Assembly (NCBI RefSeq): GCF_008329985.2 | Contig: NZ_CP038437.2 | Span: 186,001 to 250,000, forward strand | DNA length: 64,000 bases | Direction: 5' to 3' | DNA from: Halomonas binhaiensis | GTDB lineage: Bacteria > Pseudomonadota > Gammaproteobacteria > Pseudomonadales > Halomonadaceae | Shown: positions 18,809 to 27,283 of the stretch, piece by piece | How the letters are laid out: the number at the start of each line of letters is the position of its first letter | Numbering within the stretch: the stretch's first letter is position 1 | Position numbers and translations under genes: made by a program | Notes under the pieces: model-generated | The model's input: only the letters and a program-made list of their open reading frames with translations | Told to the model about the DNA's origin: nothing | Database searches by the model: none

Positions 18809-18828
18809 ACGACGGGTCACGGGAACCC

Positions 18829-19887
18829 ATGAAACAAATCGAAGAAATCTACTGGCTGCGTTTCTACGGTTGTCTGGCGGTTTTTGCCTTCCACCTGATT
18901 GATCGTATCGAGCGCAATTATCTTGATCACCTGGCGCTGGATATCGCACGCATTCCCACCGTGCTGGGCACGCCGATCTTCATCTTCATCTCGATCTTCC
19001 TGCTGGCGATCCGCTATGGCAACGACACGCCGCGCGATTTCCTGGCCAAGCGCTGCAAGTACGTGATGGTGCCTTACCTCGTCTACGGTATGGTCTACTC
19101 CAGCGCTGAATACGTGCGGCTACTGGCTTCCGGCGAACATGTCAGCATCATGGCGCACATGAGGGAATATCTGGTCTTTGCCGGTTGGCATGGCTATTTC
19201 CTGGTCATTGCCATGCAATTCTATGTGCTGTTCTGGCTGTACCAGCGTTTCCAGTTACATCGTTGGCTGTGCTCCGGCACCGGGCTACTGGTCGGTGCTG
19301 CGATCAGCATGGGATGGTGGGCCCTGTTCCGCTGGCAGGAGATAGAGACGCCGGGCTACCTGCACTGGATTGCCCCATTCGGCTGGCTGTATCTGTTCTG
19401 CCTCGCCATCCTGCTGGCCCGGTATTACCCTGACCTGCGTTCGCAACCCTGGCTGCGCCGCTTTGCCCATCCCGGTTGGCTGCTGGCGCTGCTGGCCGCA
19501 ATCCTGTTCTTCGCCGCGCGCGGTGAGCTGATGTTTTCGTCCAAGGAGACCTGGGTCGTCCCCTTGTTCATCGTCTTCATGCTCTGGGCCTTGCCATGGC
19601 TTGCCGGCAAGGCGCCCACCTCCCTGGTCATGGCGATCAATGTCTCATCCTTCGGCATCTATCTGGCCCATCCCCTGTTCTTCTCCGTGGTGGACTTCGT
19701 GCGCTGGCAGGTCTCCATGCCTCTATGGCTCTACGTGATTGCCCTGGCGGTCGTGGGTATGGGCGGTTCGATCCTGCTCAACCGGCTTGCCAACCGAGCC
19801 GACTGGAGCGCCATGCTGCTGGGCCGACAGTTACCCACCACCAGGCCCGGGCAAGCCGAGCGCGGTTATGTGCTGGCTGCGTCGTAG
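18829..19887 (+). CDS. Membrane acyltransferase (acyltransferase 3 family)
   Basis: A 352-residue integral membrane protein with about ten hydrophobic segments. The opening IEEIYWLRFYGCLAVFAFHLIDR is the family's first helix with the catalytic-type histidine. A FGIYLAHPLFF motif near residue 280 is also typical. Members O-acylate sugars, glycans or lipids, often on surface polysaccharide. I start at ATG 18829, which puts the first helix at the N-terminus; the ribosome binding site is weak and a GTG at 18796 is possible. There are no other envelope genes next to it, so the acceptor cannot be named. Confidence 0.83.
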   Translation: MKQIEEIYWLRFYGCLAVFAFHLIDRIERNYLDHLALDIARIPTVLGTPIFIFISIFLLAIRYGNDTPRDFLAKRCKYVMVPYLVYGMVYSSAEYVRLLASGEHVSIMAHMREYLVFAGWHGYFLVIAMQFYVLFWLYQRFQLHRWLCSGTGLLVGAAISMGWWALFRWQEIETPGYLHWIAPFGWLYLFCLAILLARYYPDLRSQPWLRRFAHPGWLLALLAAILFFAARGELMFSSKETWVVPLFIVFMLWALPWLAGKAPTSLVMAINVSSFGIYLAHPLFFSVVDFVRWQVSMPLWLYVIALAVVGMGGSILLNRLANRADWSAMLLGRQLPTTRPGQAERGYVLAAS

Positions 19888-19913
19888 CCTGGCTGGTTTA
19901 TCTGGCTGAATGA

Positions 19914-19940
19914 AGACACCGCCCATAGGGCGGTATCTTG
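19914..19940 (+). terminator. Terminator after the acyltransferase
   Basis: ACCGCCC and GGGCGGT pair around a three-base loop at 19918-19934 and are followed by ATCTTGTTG. It lies about 30 bases after the acyltransferase stop. Confidence 0.65.
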
Positions 19941-20170
19941 TTGCTATGGGACTGTGTTGTCACCGCCTTCGCTTGTTGGGGGCCTCCTGATCGGGGAAGC
20001 CCTCAAAGGCTCCTGTGTCAATGTCAGCCACCTTGCAGACAGGTAAATTATCCATCGAGTGGAGCAGCCTCTTCGACAGCACATATATCGTTACTGCCAC
20101 TCCAGGGCGAGAGATTGCGACCCAAACACTCTGGGGTTACTATAACTCTCTCGCGTGACATGGAGGTTAT

Positions 20171-20353
20171 GTGAAAAGCAAGGAACTGATCAGAGAGCTG
20201 GAAATGGCGGGTTGGGAGCTCAAGCGAACGAATGGTAGCCATCATCATTTTCAGCATCCTGACATATCCGGCACCATTACGGTGCCACATCCAAAACCTG
20301 ATTTGGGAAAGGGCTTGGTACACAAGATAAGAAAACAGGCAGGCATAGTTTGA
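20171..20353 (+). CDS. hicA: HicA-type mRNA interferase toxin
   Basis: A 60-residue protein starting with GTG, with TGGAGG just upstream. The sequence GWELKRTNGSHHHFQHP carries the conserved catalytic histidine region of HicA, and the rest (TITVPHPKPDLGKGLVHKIRKQAGI) matches the family end to end. HicA is a small double-stranded RNA-binding-like ribonuclease that cuts mRNA and is neutralised by HicB, encoded 67 bases downstream. Length is normal, so the toxin appears intact. Confidence 0.95.
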   Translation: MKSKELIRELEMAGWELKRTNGSHHHFQHPDISGTITVPHPKPDLGKGLVHKIRKQAGIV

Positions 20354-20420
20354 GGTCTGCCTGATACAAGGAATACGGGACTCGGAGGTCTCTGCGGGAT
20401 ACAACATGACAGGGGGGACT

Positions 20421-20831
20421 ATGTACTATCCAATTGCTATCGAGCCCGGCGACGACACTACCGCCTTTGGTGTTGTCGTGCCCGATATTCCCGGCTGTTT
20501 TTCGGCTGGGGACACGTTCGATGCCGCTATTGCCAATGCACGAGAGGCTATCGAAGGGCATCTGGAATGTCTGGCTGAGAGTGGCGAGTCGATTCCGACC
20601 GCCAGCTCAATCGGAAACCATATGAAAGACCCTGAATATGAAGGCTGGATCTGGGCTGCTGTCGAGGTGGACATTGCCCCTTATCTGGGAAAGAGCCACA
20701 AGATCAATGTGACCTTGCCTGAATTGCTGATCCACAGAATTGATCGCCTGGTTGAGCTACACCCGGGCTATGGTAGTCGTTCGGGATTCCTTGCCACGGC
20801 GGCACTGCATGAACTCGAGCGCCCCATATAA
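20421..20831 (+). CDS. hicB: HicB-type antitoxin
   Basis: A 136-residue antitoxin. The N-terminal half (YPIAIEPGDD, VVVPDIPGCFSAGDT, AIANAREAIEGHLE) is the partial RNase H-like HicB fold. The C-terminal part (INVTLPELLIHRIDRLVE and RSGFLATAALHEL) is a ribbon-helix-helix DNA-binding domain that should repress the hicAB promoter. The ATG at 20421 follows AGGGGGGA. It ends in front of a strong bidirectional terminator. Confidence 0.95.
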   Translation: MYYPIAIEPGDDTTAFGVVVPDIPGCFSAGDTFDAAIANAREAIEGHLECLAESGESIPTASSIGNHMKDPEYEGWIWAAVEVDIAPYLGKSHKINVTLPELLIHRIDRLVELHPGYGSRSGFLATAALHELERPI

Positions 20832-20851
20832 AGGAAGCGCTCCTCCACCTC

Positions 20852-20894
20852 ACTGCCCCCTGAAGGTTGAACATTCCAACCTTCAGGGGGCAGT
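20852..20894. terminator. Strong bidirectional terminator between hicB and the LysM gene
   Basis: An 18-bp perfect stem (20852-20869 with 20877-20894) around a seven-base loop separates the convergent hicB and LysM genes. The stem contains a run of five C's, and the plus-strand side is followed by TCAATT. Confidence 0.8.
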
Positions 20895-20941
20895 TCAATT
20901 GGACCTGGGACACAAACAAGACCGGAAAAGGACTTGCTAAC

Positions 20942-23914
20942 TCAGGCATAGGCCTGCGGTGATTCGATATCGAGCTGGGGCAGGATGTGATCCAGCTCGG
21001 TGGCAGACCTTGGCGACAGGACGCCAGCGCGGGCCTCGCCCAGTGAAGGGGAGATCAGTTCGAAGTCATCGATGTGCTCGTCGAACTGACTGACATTGCC
21101 ATCGGCGAGATGGTCGTCGAGGGTATTGAGCAGGTTGTCGCGCAGGGCACCGAGCATGACATCGCCGTTCTCGCCCTCGGGGATCGAGTTGATCCAGTCC
21201 ACGGTCTGTTCCGGTGTCAGGCCATGAAGCTCGCCGTAGCGCATCAGCAAGGGCAAGGCGTTGTAGCCATCTTCGCTGCGCTTGATCAGGATGTCGGCAG
21301 CCTCTTCGCTGAGTCCGGCATGGGCCAGGAAGTCGGCGGTGGTCTGGGTCTGGTAGGGAGGCTCTTCCATGGATTCCTTGATAAGAAGGCCCACGGAGGC
21401 CGCCGTGGCGATACCGAAACCGACCGGTCCCCCCCAGCTTGTAGAGCCCCATATGACCGCGATGCCAACACCAGTGGCCGCTGCTGCATTGAGCCCTGCG
21501 CCCCAGTAGTCTCCCTCCTGAAAGCGCATGATGGCGTCGGCGCCGGCCAGGGCCGCGCCCATGATATGCACGAACTTGCCGGCAGTCTTGAGGTTATGCA
21601 CCGTGCCTGTGTCGGTGATGTTGCGGTAGGCCGCTACCAGTTGTGCGCTATCGACACCAACCCGTGACATGGCCACGCCCAGCTCGGCGGCGGTACGCGG
21701 GTCAGGATTCTCGATGAAATTATGCCCCGCATTGATCAGCCCTGAGCCGACAATGGTGAATGCCGTGGTGCGGAATACGGTGTTGAAGGGGGTACTGCGC
21801 AAGAGGACCTTTTCGTCGATCTTGTCGAGGGTGTTGTTGAGGTTGCGCAGAATGCCGTTGACTCGCCCGAAGTCGTCGCCGTCAGGTAGCGGCTCGCTGG
21901 GAATGACACCGCTGAGCAGCGTGGCCACCTCATTTAGGTCACTGGTGGATACTCCCAGCAGCTGTGCCAGCTCGGGCTTGTTGCTCAAGGCGTCTTCGAT
22001 GGCGCTGCGGGCATCGGCCATGGCATCAGCATCGGTGAAGTCCAGATCCTGTGTCGAGCCCAGTACATTCTCGTTCAGGTAGGCGCCTACCAGAGTGACA
22101 GCGAGAGGATCTTCTCCCTTGATACCGAGTTCATTGAAGGTCTCGACCAGCTTGTCACCCGCTTCACCGCGGACCAGCTCAGGGTTTTCCTGCAGGGCGG
22201 TGGAGACGGCCAGTTGGGAGTTGGGATCATCGATCAGGCCATCGATGCGGTCCTGGTACTCCGAACGCACCTCGTCAGGGAGACTCTGCAGTTGCTGAAT
22301 ATGCTCCAGCAGTGTGGCGCCACTGTCGGCGAGGTCTTCGCGCAGACCTTCCAGGTCCTCGCTCCAGCCATCACCCTTGGAGTCGATATAGTCCTCGATG
22401 GCGGTCTCGAGCTGTTCCTGGGTCATGGCTGGACCACCGGAGCTGATCAGGTAGCTCAGTTCTTCCAGGTGGCCGTAATAGGCTTCGGACTGATCGCCAA
22501 TGGTACTGTCACGGAATTGCTCAGCTGCAGAGATGACTTCCTCGCGGAAGCTGCCCACACCATCCAGGGAGGCGATGGCGATAGCTAGAGAGGGTAGGGG
22601 CTTGCCTTCGGATACCGACTGCTGCAAGGCACTGCGCACCCCATTCATGTCGAACAGGCCCATTTCAGCGACCTGATTCGCCATCTCGCTACCCTTCTCG
22701 GTATCCGCGATGCGGTCGAGAATGTCGTTGAGCGTCATCGTGCCATCGATGCCGATTTCTATGCCGCCATATCCGTCATCCCTGAAATGTTGCTGGGCCT
22801 GCTCGAACTGCGGAAGCATGGCGTCCATGAGCTTGGCAGCAGTCTCAGGATCCAGGTCGTTGGTCAGGGCATCCAGGCGGTCCATGGTCTGCAGCGTCTT
22901 GGCTGCGGGCATGTCGGCGCCATCGAGTTCTTCCATCATGGGTTCGGCGGCCCATTCGGCAGCCTCGTCGAAGAGTGCCTGGGCATCGCTGGAGTCATCA
23001 AGCGCCTGTCGCACGCGCTCGGGGGCGTTGTTGTAGCCTTCTTCGTAGATGCGCAGGGCTTCACCGGGGGCATCAGCAGCCTGGGCTTCACTCATGAAAT
23101 CGGAGGCGGCATTCTCGGCAATTTCCCGGGCGTCACTGGAGCGGTCAATGGCACTCTGCACTGCTGGTGAGGCGTCATCGTAGCCTTCTTCCAGCACACG
23201 TAATGCTTCATTGGGATCGCTTTCACCCTTGGCCTGGTCGATGATCTCCCGAGCCTGTCCTTCCGCTTCAGGGCCGGCATGGCTGGTTTCGCCGAGCTCG
23301 AGATTGAGATCCTCTGCGGCTTGCTCGATAGCCATTTGTGCCGGGCCAGCGTCGACCCAGTCGTTATCGTACAGGCGCTGCAGCGCGTCCTGACGTTCCG
23401 ATGGCGGCAAGGCATTGAGGTAGGACTGGACATCAGTGGACAGCTGGCCGACTTCGGCATCGTAATCAATGGCGGATGGATCGTCGGCGTATTCGAGATC
23501 GTTGCCTTGTTCATAAAGGCTGTTGACGAAATCCTGCTCGCCCTCGGGAATGCCTTGTTCATTGCGCGGAGAAGTTGCCGCTTCTTCAGGGGATGTCTGC
23601 GGTACGAACACCACGTCGCCGCTATCGACCTGGTCGAGATTCGGCATGTCTTCGCGCTGGTTGAGTTCGACCAGTTCATCGAAGTCGACGTTGAGCTCAT
23701 CGGCGAGCTTTGCCAGGCTGTCGCCTTCTTCGATGACAAAGATGCGTTCTTCGCCGGCATCCAGTTCACCGGAGCCGCCTGCGCTGGAGCGTCCTTCCAG
23801 GGCGTCTTCGACGGCGTTCTCGAAACGTTGTTGTTGTGCCTGGGTCAGCGCCGTCGACGTCACGCCGTCGGTGCTATATCGACGCAGGGCTTCGATATCG
23901 ATCCGGTATGACAT
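20942..23914 (-). CDS. Large acidic LysM-domain protein, possible secreted effector or toxin
   Basis: A 990-residue, strongly acidic protein of unknown function. A LysM domain lies at about residues 55-107 (IFVIEEGDSLAKLADELNVD to GDVVFVPQ). Two copies of a 50-60 residue repeat follow near 230-330 (EALRVLEEGYDDA and EALRIYEEGYNNA). The middle is helical and charged. Residues about 770-860 hold several glycine- and alanine-rich hydrophobic stretches (GAALAGADAI, AAAATGVGIAVIWG, GFGIATAASVGLLI). No signal peptide or membrane start is visible. LysM plus a late glycine-rich hydrophobic region recalls bacteriocin-like or effector proteins, but no secretion genes are next to it. It is monocistronic between hicAB and an AraC regulator gene. 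Confidence 0.8.
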   Translation of the reverse strand: MSYRIDIEALRRYSTDGVTSTALTQAQQQRFENAVEDALEGRSSAGGSGELDAGEERIFVIEEGDSLAKLADELNVDFDELVELNQREDMPNLDQVDSGDVVFVPQTSPEEAATSPRNEQGIPEGEQDFVNSLYEQGNDLEYADDPSAIDYDAEVGQLSTDVQSYLNALPPSERQDALQRLYDNDWVDAGPAQMAIEQAAEDLNLELGETSHAGPEAEGQAREIIDQAKGESDPNEALRVLEEGYDDASPAVQSAIDRSSDAREIAENAASDFMSEAQAADAPGEALRIYEEGYNNAPERVRQALDDSSDAQALFDEAAEWAAEPMMEELDGADMPAAKTLQTMDRLDALTNDLDPETAAKLMDAMLPQFEQAQQHFRDDGYGGIEIGIDGTMTLNDILDRIADTEKGSEMANQVAEMGLFDMNGVRSALQQSVSEGKPLPSLAIAIASLDGVGSFREEVISAAEQFRDSTIGDQSEAYYGHLEELSYLISSGGPAMTQEQLETAIEDYIDSKGDGWSEDLEGLREDLADSGATLLEHIQQLQSLPDEVRSEYQDRIDGLIDDPNSQLAVSTALQENPELVRGEAGDKLVETFNELGIKGEDPLAVTLVGAYLNENVLGSTQDLDFTDADAMADARSAIEDALSNKPELAQLLGVSTSDLNEVATLLSGVIPSEPLPDGDDFGRVNGILRNLNNTLDKIDEKVLLRSTPFNTVFRTTAFTIVGSGLINAGHNFIENPDPRTAAELGVAMSRVGVDSAQLVAAYRNITDTGTVHNLKTAGKFVHIMGAALAGADAIMRFQEGDYWGAGLNAAAATGVGIAVIWGSTSWGGPVGFGIATAASVGLLIKESMEEPPYQTQTTADFLAHAGLSEEAADILIKRSEDGYNALPLLMRYGELHGLTPEQTVDWINSIPEGENGDVMLGALRDNLLNTLDDHLADGNVSQFDEHIDDFELISPSLGEARAGVLSPRSATELDHILPQLDIESPQAYA

Positions 23915-24028
23915 GTGCCCGCTCTCACATGGAAGAAAGGCATACAGGCTAGGAGCAGGGCGGGTCTTTGAGGTGAAGCTGCAGTGAAGTTTTGATTAAA
24001 TTTTGCTGATGTAAGGATGACAGTCGTG

Positions 24029-25144
24029 TTACTCGGCTGAGGCCGGAGCTGCATGGACCGGAGCGGCTAGCGCCGAAGCCTGGCGAAGGGTGCCGGGGGA
24101 TTGTCCGGTCACACGTTTGTAGGCTCGGCTGAATGCGGCCAATGAGCCATAGCCCAGGCGATGCGCCACGCTCTCGATGGACTGCCGGTCCTTGCTGATC
24201 CACTGCGTTGCCAGTTGCATGCGTAACTCGGTGACATAGCGGTGGGGTGTCATGCCTGTCACGTTCTGGAAGCGTTCGGCAAATACCGAACGCGAGCTGC
24301 CCATGACCGCCGCAAGTTCGGTCACCGTCCAGCTGCGGCCAGGATCACGGTGCACGGCAGCGATGACACGGCCCAGGCGGGGGTCGCGCAGTGCTTCTAT
24401 CCAACCGGCTGCATCACCACAGCCACATTCCACCCAACCGCGCACGATAAAGGCCGAGACGACATCGGCAAGCCGCGCCAGGATGCCGGCAAAACCTGCT
24501 CGCTCCGTTCGCGCTTCACGCTCCATTGCTTCCAGCATCGGCAGGATCTCGGGGTGTCGCTCCAGCAGGGTGCCAACGTGCATCACTTCCGGCATCAGCG
24601 TCACCAGGGGATGCATGCCGCCGAGGTCGAATTCCATGCAGCCGCTGAAGACCACAGCAGCCTGTTCGGCGCAACAGCCTTGTGGACAGGCACGTACCGA
24701 GCTTACGGATTCACACAGCGTGGCCGTTTCGAAAGCGGTGATATCACGGCCGGCCTGGTCGGGCGCAGAAAGCAGGTCATGGCGGCCGCCCCGTGGCAGC
24801 AGCAGGGCGTCACCCGTGTCGAGGGCATGTACGACTCCCGCGGGGCTGCGCAGGAATACCGGCCCTCGGGCGATGAAGTGGAACTGGGCCCATCCTTCTG
24901 ACGTGCCGTAGGTGATGCCGAAAGGGGAGGCAAGCTGAGTACGGCGATAACGCACGCCGCTGAGACGCATGCCGAGGAGCAGTTCACTGACCAGGTCGCT
25001 TGGTGGGGAAGCGTGCGTCAGAGAAGAAGCCGTCGATGGTGAAGCATTCGATTGGGAAGTGCTGGATTGAGAAGTGCTAGATAGGAATGCACTCGACGGA
25101 GATGTGCTCATTGGAGATGCGTTCTTGGGAGATGCACTGTGCAT
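24029..25144 (-). CDS. AraC-family regulator with cupin sensor, divergent to an MFS pump
   Basis: A 371-residue regulator: a low-complexity Ser/Thr/Gln/Ala N-terminus (about 1-45, made by short DNA repeats), a cupin-6 type sensor (FLRSPAGVVHALDTGDALLLPRGGRHDLL near 105) and a C-terminal AraC helix-turn-helix (WTVTELAAVMGSSRSVFAERF; SIESVAHRLGYGSLAAFSRAYKRVTGQSP). The start may lie further in, since the repeat-rich first 45 residues are not typical of the family. It is encoded 131 bases from a divergent MFS gene, the common arrangement in which such regulators control the pump. Confidence 0.9.
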   Translation of the reverse strand: MHSASPKNASPMSTSPSSAFLSSTSQSSTSQSNASPSTASSLTHASPPSDLVSELLLGMRLSGVRYRRTQLASPFGITYGTSEGWAQFHFIARGPVFLRSPAGVVHALDTGDALLLPRGGRHDLLSAPDQAGRDITAFETATLCESVSSVRACPQGCCAEQAAVVFSGCMEFDLGGMHPLVTLMPEVMHVGTLLERHPEILPMLEAMEREARTERAGFAGILARLADVVSAFIVRGWVECGCGDAAGWIEALRDPRLGRVIAAVHRDPGRSWTVTELAAVMGSSRSVFAERFQNVTGMTPHRYVTELRMQLATQWISKDRQSIESVAHRLGYGSLAAFSRAYKRVTGQSPGTLRQASALAAPVHAAPASAE

Positions 25145-25275
25145 GACGGCACCCGTTTCGGACGAATGATCAACTATTCGAGCGTTTTTAGCATAGACCG
25201 TCCGGCTGCGTCCAACCTATTCTGCTGTGCAGCAATCACTCTCGCAATCATCTCTCGGAGATAAGGAAGAAACCA

Positions 25276-26409
25276 ATGAGCGAACTGACGCAACGGGTCG
25301 AGCCGGCCTGGGGAGCGGTCTTTTCGATGACACTCGGTGTACTGGGGCTGGTGACGGCAGAGTTTCTGCCCGCCAGCTTGTTGACGCCGATGGCGGCAGA
25401 TCTGGGGGTGACCGAAGGCATGACAGGGCAGGCGGTGACCGTCACGGCCGCTATTGCGCTGGTGACCAGCCTGTTGATTTCCTCGGTCACCCGCAGCATC
25501 GACCGCCGCTATGTGCTGCTAGGGTTCTCGACTCTGCTGATCGCCTCGAATCTGATGGTCGCCTTTGCTTCCAACATGACGGAACTGCTGCTGGCACGTG
25601 TGCTGCTCGGCCTGGCGCTGGGGGGCTTCTGGACCATGTCGATCGCCACGATGATGCGCCTCGTGCCTGACGACCTGGTGCCGCGCGCCTTGTCGATCAT
25701 GTTCAGTGGCGTTTCCGTGGCAACCATCGCTGCCGCTCCGCTGGGTAGCTACCTTGGCGACATCGTCGGCTGGCGCAGTGTGTTCCAGATGGCGGCAGGG
25801 TTAGGGGTGATCGCATTGGCGGTGCAGTTCATGACCTTGCCGCGCATGGCTGGCCAGGCGCTGGGATTGGGCATGCTGACAGGGCATTTTGCCTTCTTCA
25901 CCTATATTCGCCCCTTCCTCGAAATTGTGACGGGCGTCGGAGTGAATGGCGTTGCTGGGATCCTTTTCGGTTTTGGTTTTGCCAACTTCCTGGGCAATTA
26001 CCTCGGCGGCTGGATGATCGAGCGCAACCTGCGCATGACCATGATCGCAATGCCGCTGGTGATGGGCGTTCTTGGCCTGAGCCTCGTGAGTACGGGGAGT
26101 GCTCCTGTGCTGGATGCGCTGATGGTGGCGCTGTGGGGAATGGCCTTCGGCGCTATTCCTGTGGCCTGGTCCACCTGGTTGACCCGTACGGTGCCCGACG
26201 AAGCCGAAAGCGCCAGTGGCCTACTAGTGGCAGCCATCAACACGGCGATTGCCTCTGGTGCGGCCATGGGAGGTGCCATCTTCGATATCAGCGGTATCAA
26301 CAATGTGTTCCTGGCAAGTGGGGGCATTCTGCTGCTGGCTGCCGTGCTGATCCTGAAAGGCGTCAGGGATGCCGAGGTCCCGGGCCGCTCTTCCCCTCAA
26401 GGGCTATAG
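25276..26409 (+). CDS. MFS efflux transporter, DHA1 type
   Basis: A 377-residue inner membrane exporter of the YdhP/SotB-like drug or sugar efflux group. The first half carries the family marks (FLPASLLTPMAADLGVTEG; LLARVLLGLALGGFWTMS). AAGGAAG precedes the ATG. The central part looks shortened: LPRMAGQALGLGMLTGHFAFFTYIRPF joins the end of helix 6 to the later part of helix 7, where relatives have roughly 25 more residues. Function is probably efflux of a small compound sensed by the divergent AraC protein, if the shortened form still works. Confidence 0.88.
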   Translation: MSELTQRVEPAWGAVFSMTLGVLGLVTAEFLPASLLTPMAADLGVTEGMTGQAVTVTAAIALVTSLLISSVTRSIDRRYVLLGFSTLLIASNLMVAFASNMTELLLARVLLGLALGGFWTMSIATMMRLVPDDLVPRALSIMFSGVSVATIAAAPLGSYLGDIVGWRSVFQMAAGLGVIALAVQFMTLPRMAGQALGLGMLTGHFAFFTYIRPFLEIVTGVGVNGVAGILFGFGFANFLGNYLGGWMIERNLRMTMIAMPLVMGVLGLSLVSTGSAPVLDALMVALWGMAFGAIPVAWSTWLTRTVPDEAESASGLLVAAINTAIASGAAMGGAIFDISGINNVFLASGGILLLAAVLILKGVRDAEVPGRSSPQGL

Positions 26410-26464
26410 AGCTCCTCAAGGTTCCCTCCCAAGGTTTATCGCCGAGGCTGAGGCCACACAATAC

Positions 26465-26500
26465 AGGCACCATGACGTCAGGTTCGGCGCCATGGTGCCT
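26465..26500 (+). terminator. Terminator after the MFS gene
   Basis: AGGCACCATG (26465-26474) and its complement (26491-26500) form a 10-bp stem with a 16-base loop, followed by GCCATTTTAT. Confidence 0.6.
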
Positions 26501-26747
26501 GCCATTTTATGGTGGCTATATGGAGGCATAAGTTAGAGGCATGAGTGGTTCGACTTTAGTATTGGCTTTTTTCTGTTTCGAATGAAGCGGCGTCTATCCG
26601 GTGTCATTGAGAATGAATCTTGGTCTGTTGTCAGCGATTTTTAATAAAAATCTGCGCATGGAATCTGTGCCGAATTTAGTGACCTTTAGATGAAATGTTG
26701 TAAGCCTTCTTTGTCTTTTTATTGTGTTTGGAAGGGAAGGTTTCATT

Positions 26748-26903
26748 ATGTTTTCCCCAGGTGTTTGTCGTGTGTTCTCTGGGTATCTGAAGTGTTTTAT
26801 TGGGGTTATTGCTAATAAAAACTATTATTATTCAAAATGTTGTCTGGATAGTAAAGGCGCCCTCATGGGCGTTTTTTGTTTTCATGTGAAGCGCTTGCAT
26901 TAG
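26748..26903 (+). CDS. Possible 51-residue leader peptide upstream of the peptide synthetase
   Basis: An ATG seven bases after AAGGGAAGG opens a 51-codon frame. The product has six cysteines and a run of three tyrosine codons (26823-26831) followed by two cysteine codons. About 25-30 bases after these lies an intrinsic terminator, inside the frame. Codon runs just before a terminator are the form of an attenuation leader, but I see no clear antiterminator pairing and the synthetase starts 400 bases away. The peptide has no recognisable family. It could equally be a chance frame in AT-rich DNA. Confidence 0.25.
   Translation: MFSPGVCRVFSGYLKCFIGVIANKNYYYSKCCLDSKGALMGVFCFHVKRLH
26858..26877 (+). 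terminator. Intrinsic terminator in the spacer before the synthetase
   Basis: CGCCC-TCAT-GGGCG is followed at once by six T's and TGTTTTC, a textbook rho-independent signal. No ordinary gene ends here, since the MFS gene has its own terminator 360 bases earlier. It therefore ends either a small RNA or an attenuated leader transcript. The rest of 26878-27145 is AT-rich and shows only a small inverted repeat, ATGTCGATAGACAT at 27045-27058. Confidence 0.8.
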
Positions 26904-27145
26904 CAGGTGGTTCGATGGTAGCTGTTGTACATACACATCGAGGAAGGTCATAAGGCAGCCTTTTGGGGAAAGGGATAGTGAATGTTTCCGATGCTGTTCT
27001 GTCTCAATTTTGTCCTTTTGATTAAATAAAAATAGCGTATCGATATGTCGATAGACATCGGTATTATGTGCGGAATTAAAAAGACTGTTTCTATAAAAAA
27101 GCTTCAAAAGTTAAATAAATTATTACAATTCACAAGGAGCGTGAG

Positions 27146-27283
27146 ATGACCGGTCTTATGATGAGGGAAGCAGCGGCTTGCTCAAGGCGCTGGGTATTGG
27201 TGCAGATTGAAGCAAGTCGTATTGAACAGGAAAAATCCAAGGTCGGTGCGGCGTTGGCTGGAAGGGAGGTCGCCGCACCATGA
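27146..27283 (+). CDS. 45-residue ORF translationally coupled to the peptide synthetase
   Basis: An ATG six bases after a perfect AAGGAG opens a 45-codon frame whose TGA stop overlaps the synthetase start codon (ATGA at 27280-27283). Codons are GC-rich, like the synthetase and unlike the AT-rich spacer before it. The product is charged, probably helical, and of no family I know. The synthetase start itself has only GGGAGG thirteen bases before it, inside this ORF, so ribosomes ending here may supply its translation. Confidence 0.6.
   Translation: MTGLMMREAAACSRRWVLVQIEASRIEQEKSKVGAALAGREVAAP

Noticed and set aside
20942..23914. Peptidoglycan hydrolase
   Set aside because: A LysM domain is present, but no amidase, lysozyme, NlpC/P60 or peptidase motif is seen, nor a signal peptide.
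24242..24911. Two overlapping plus-strand frames of 219 codons
   Set aside because: Both lie opposite the AraC regulator gene and lack protein family features.
26800..27140. Fur box in front of the synthetase, which would point to a siderophore
   Set aside because: AT-rich stretches such as AATAAAAACTATTATTATT match the Fur consensus too poorly to tell from background, and no siderophore receptor or transport gene is present.
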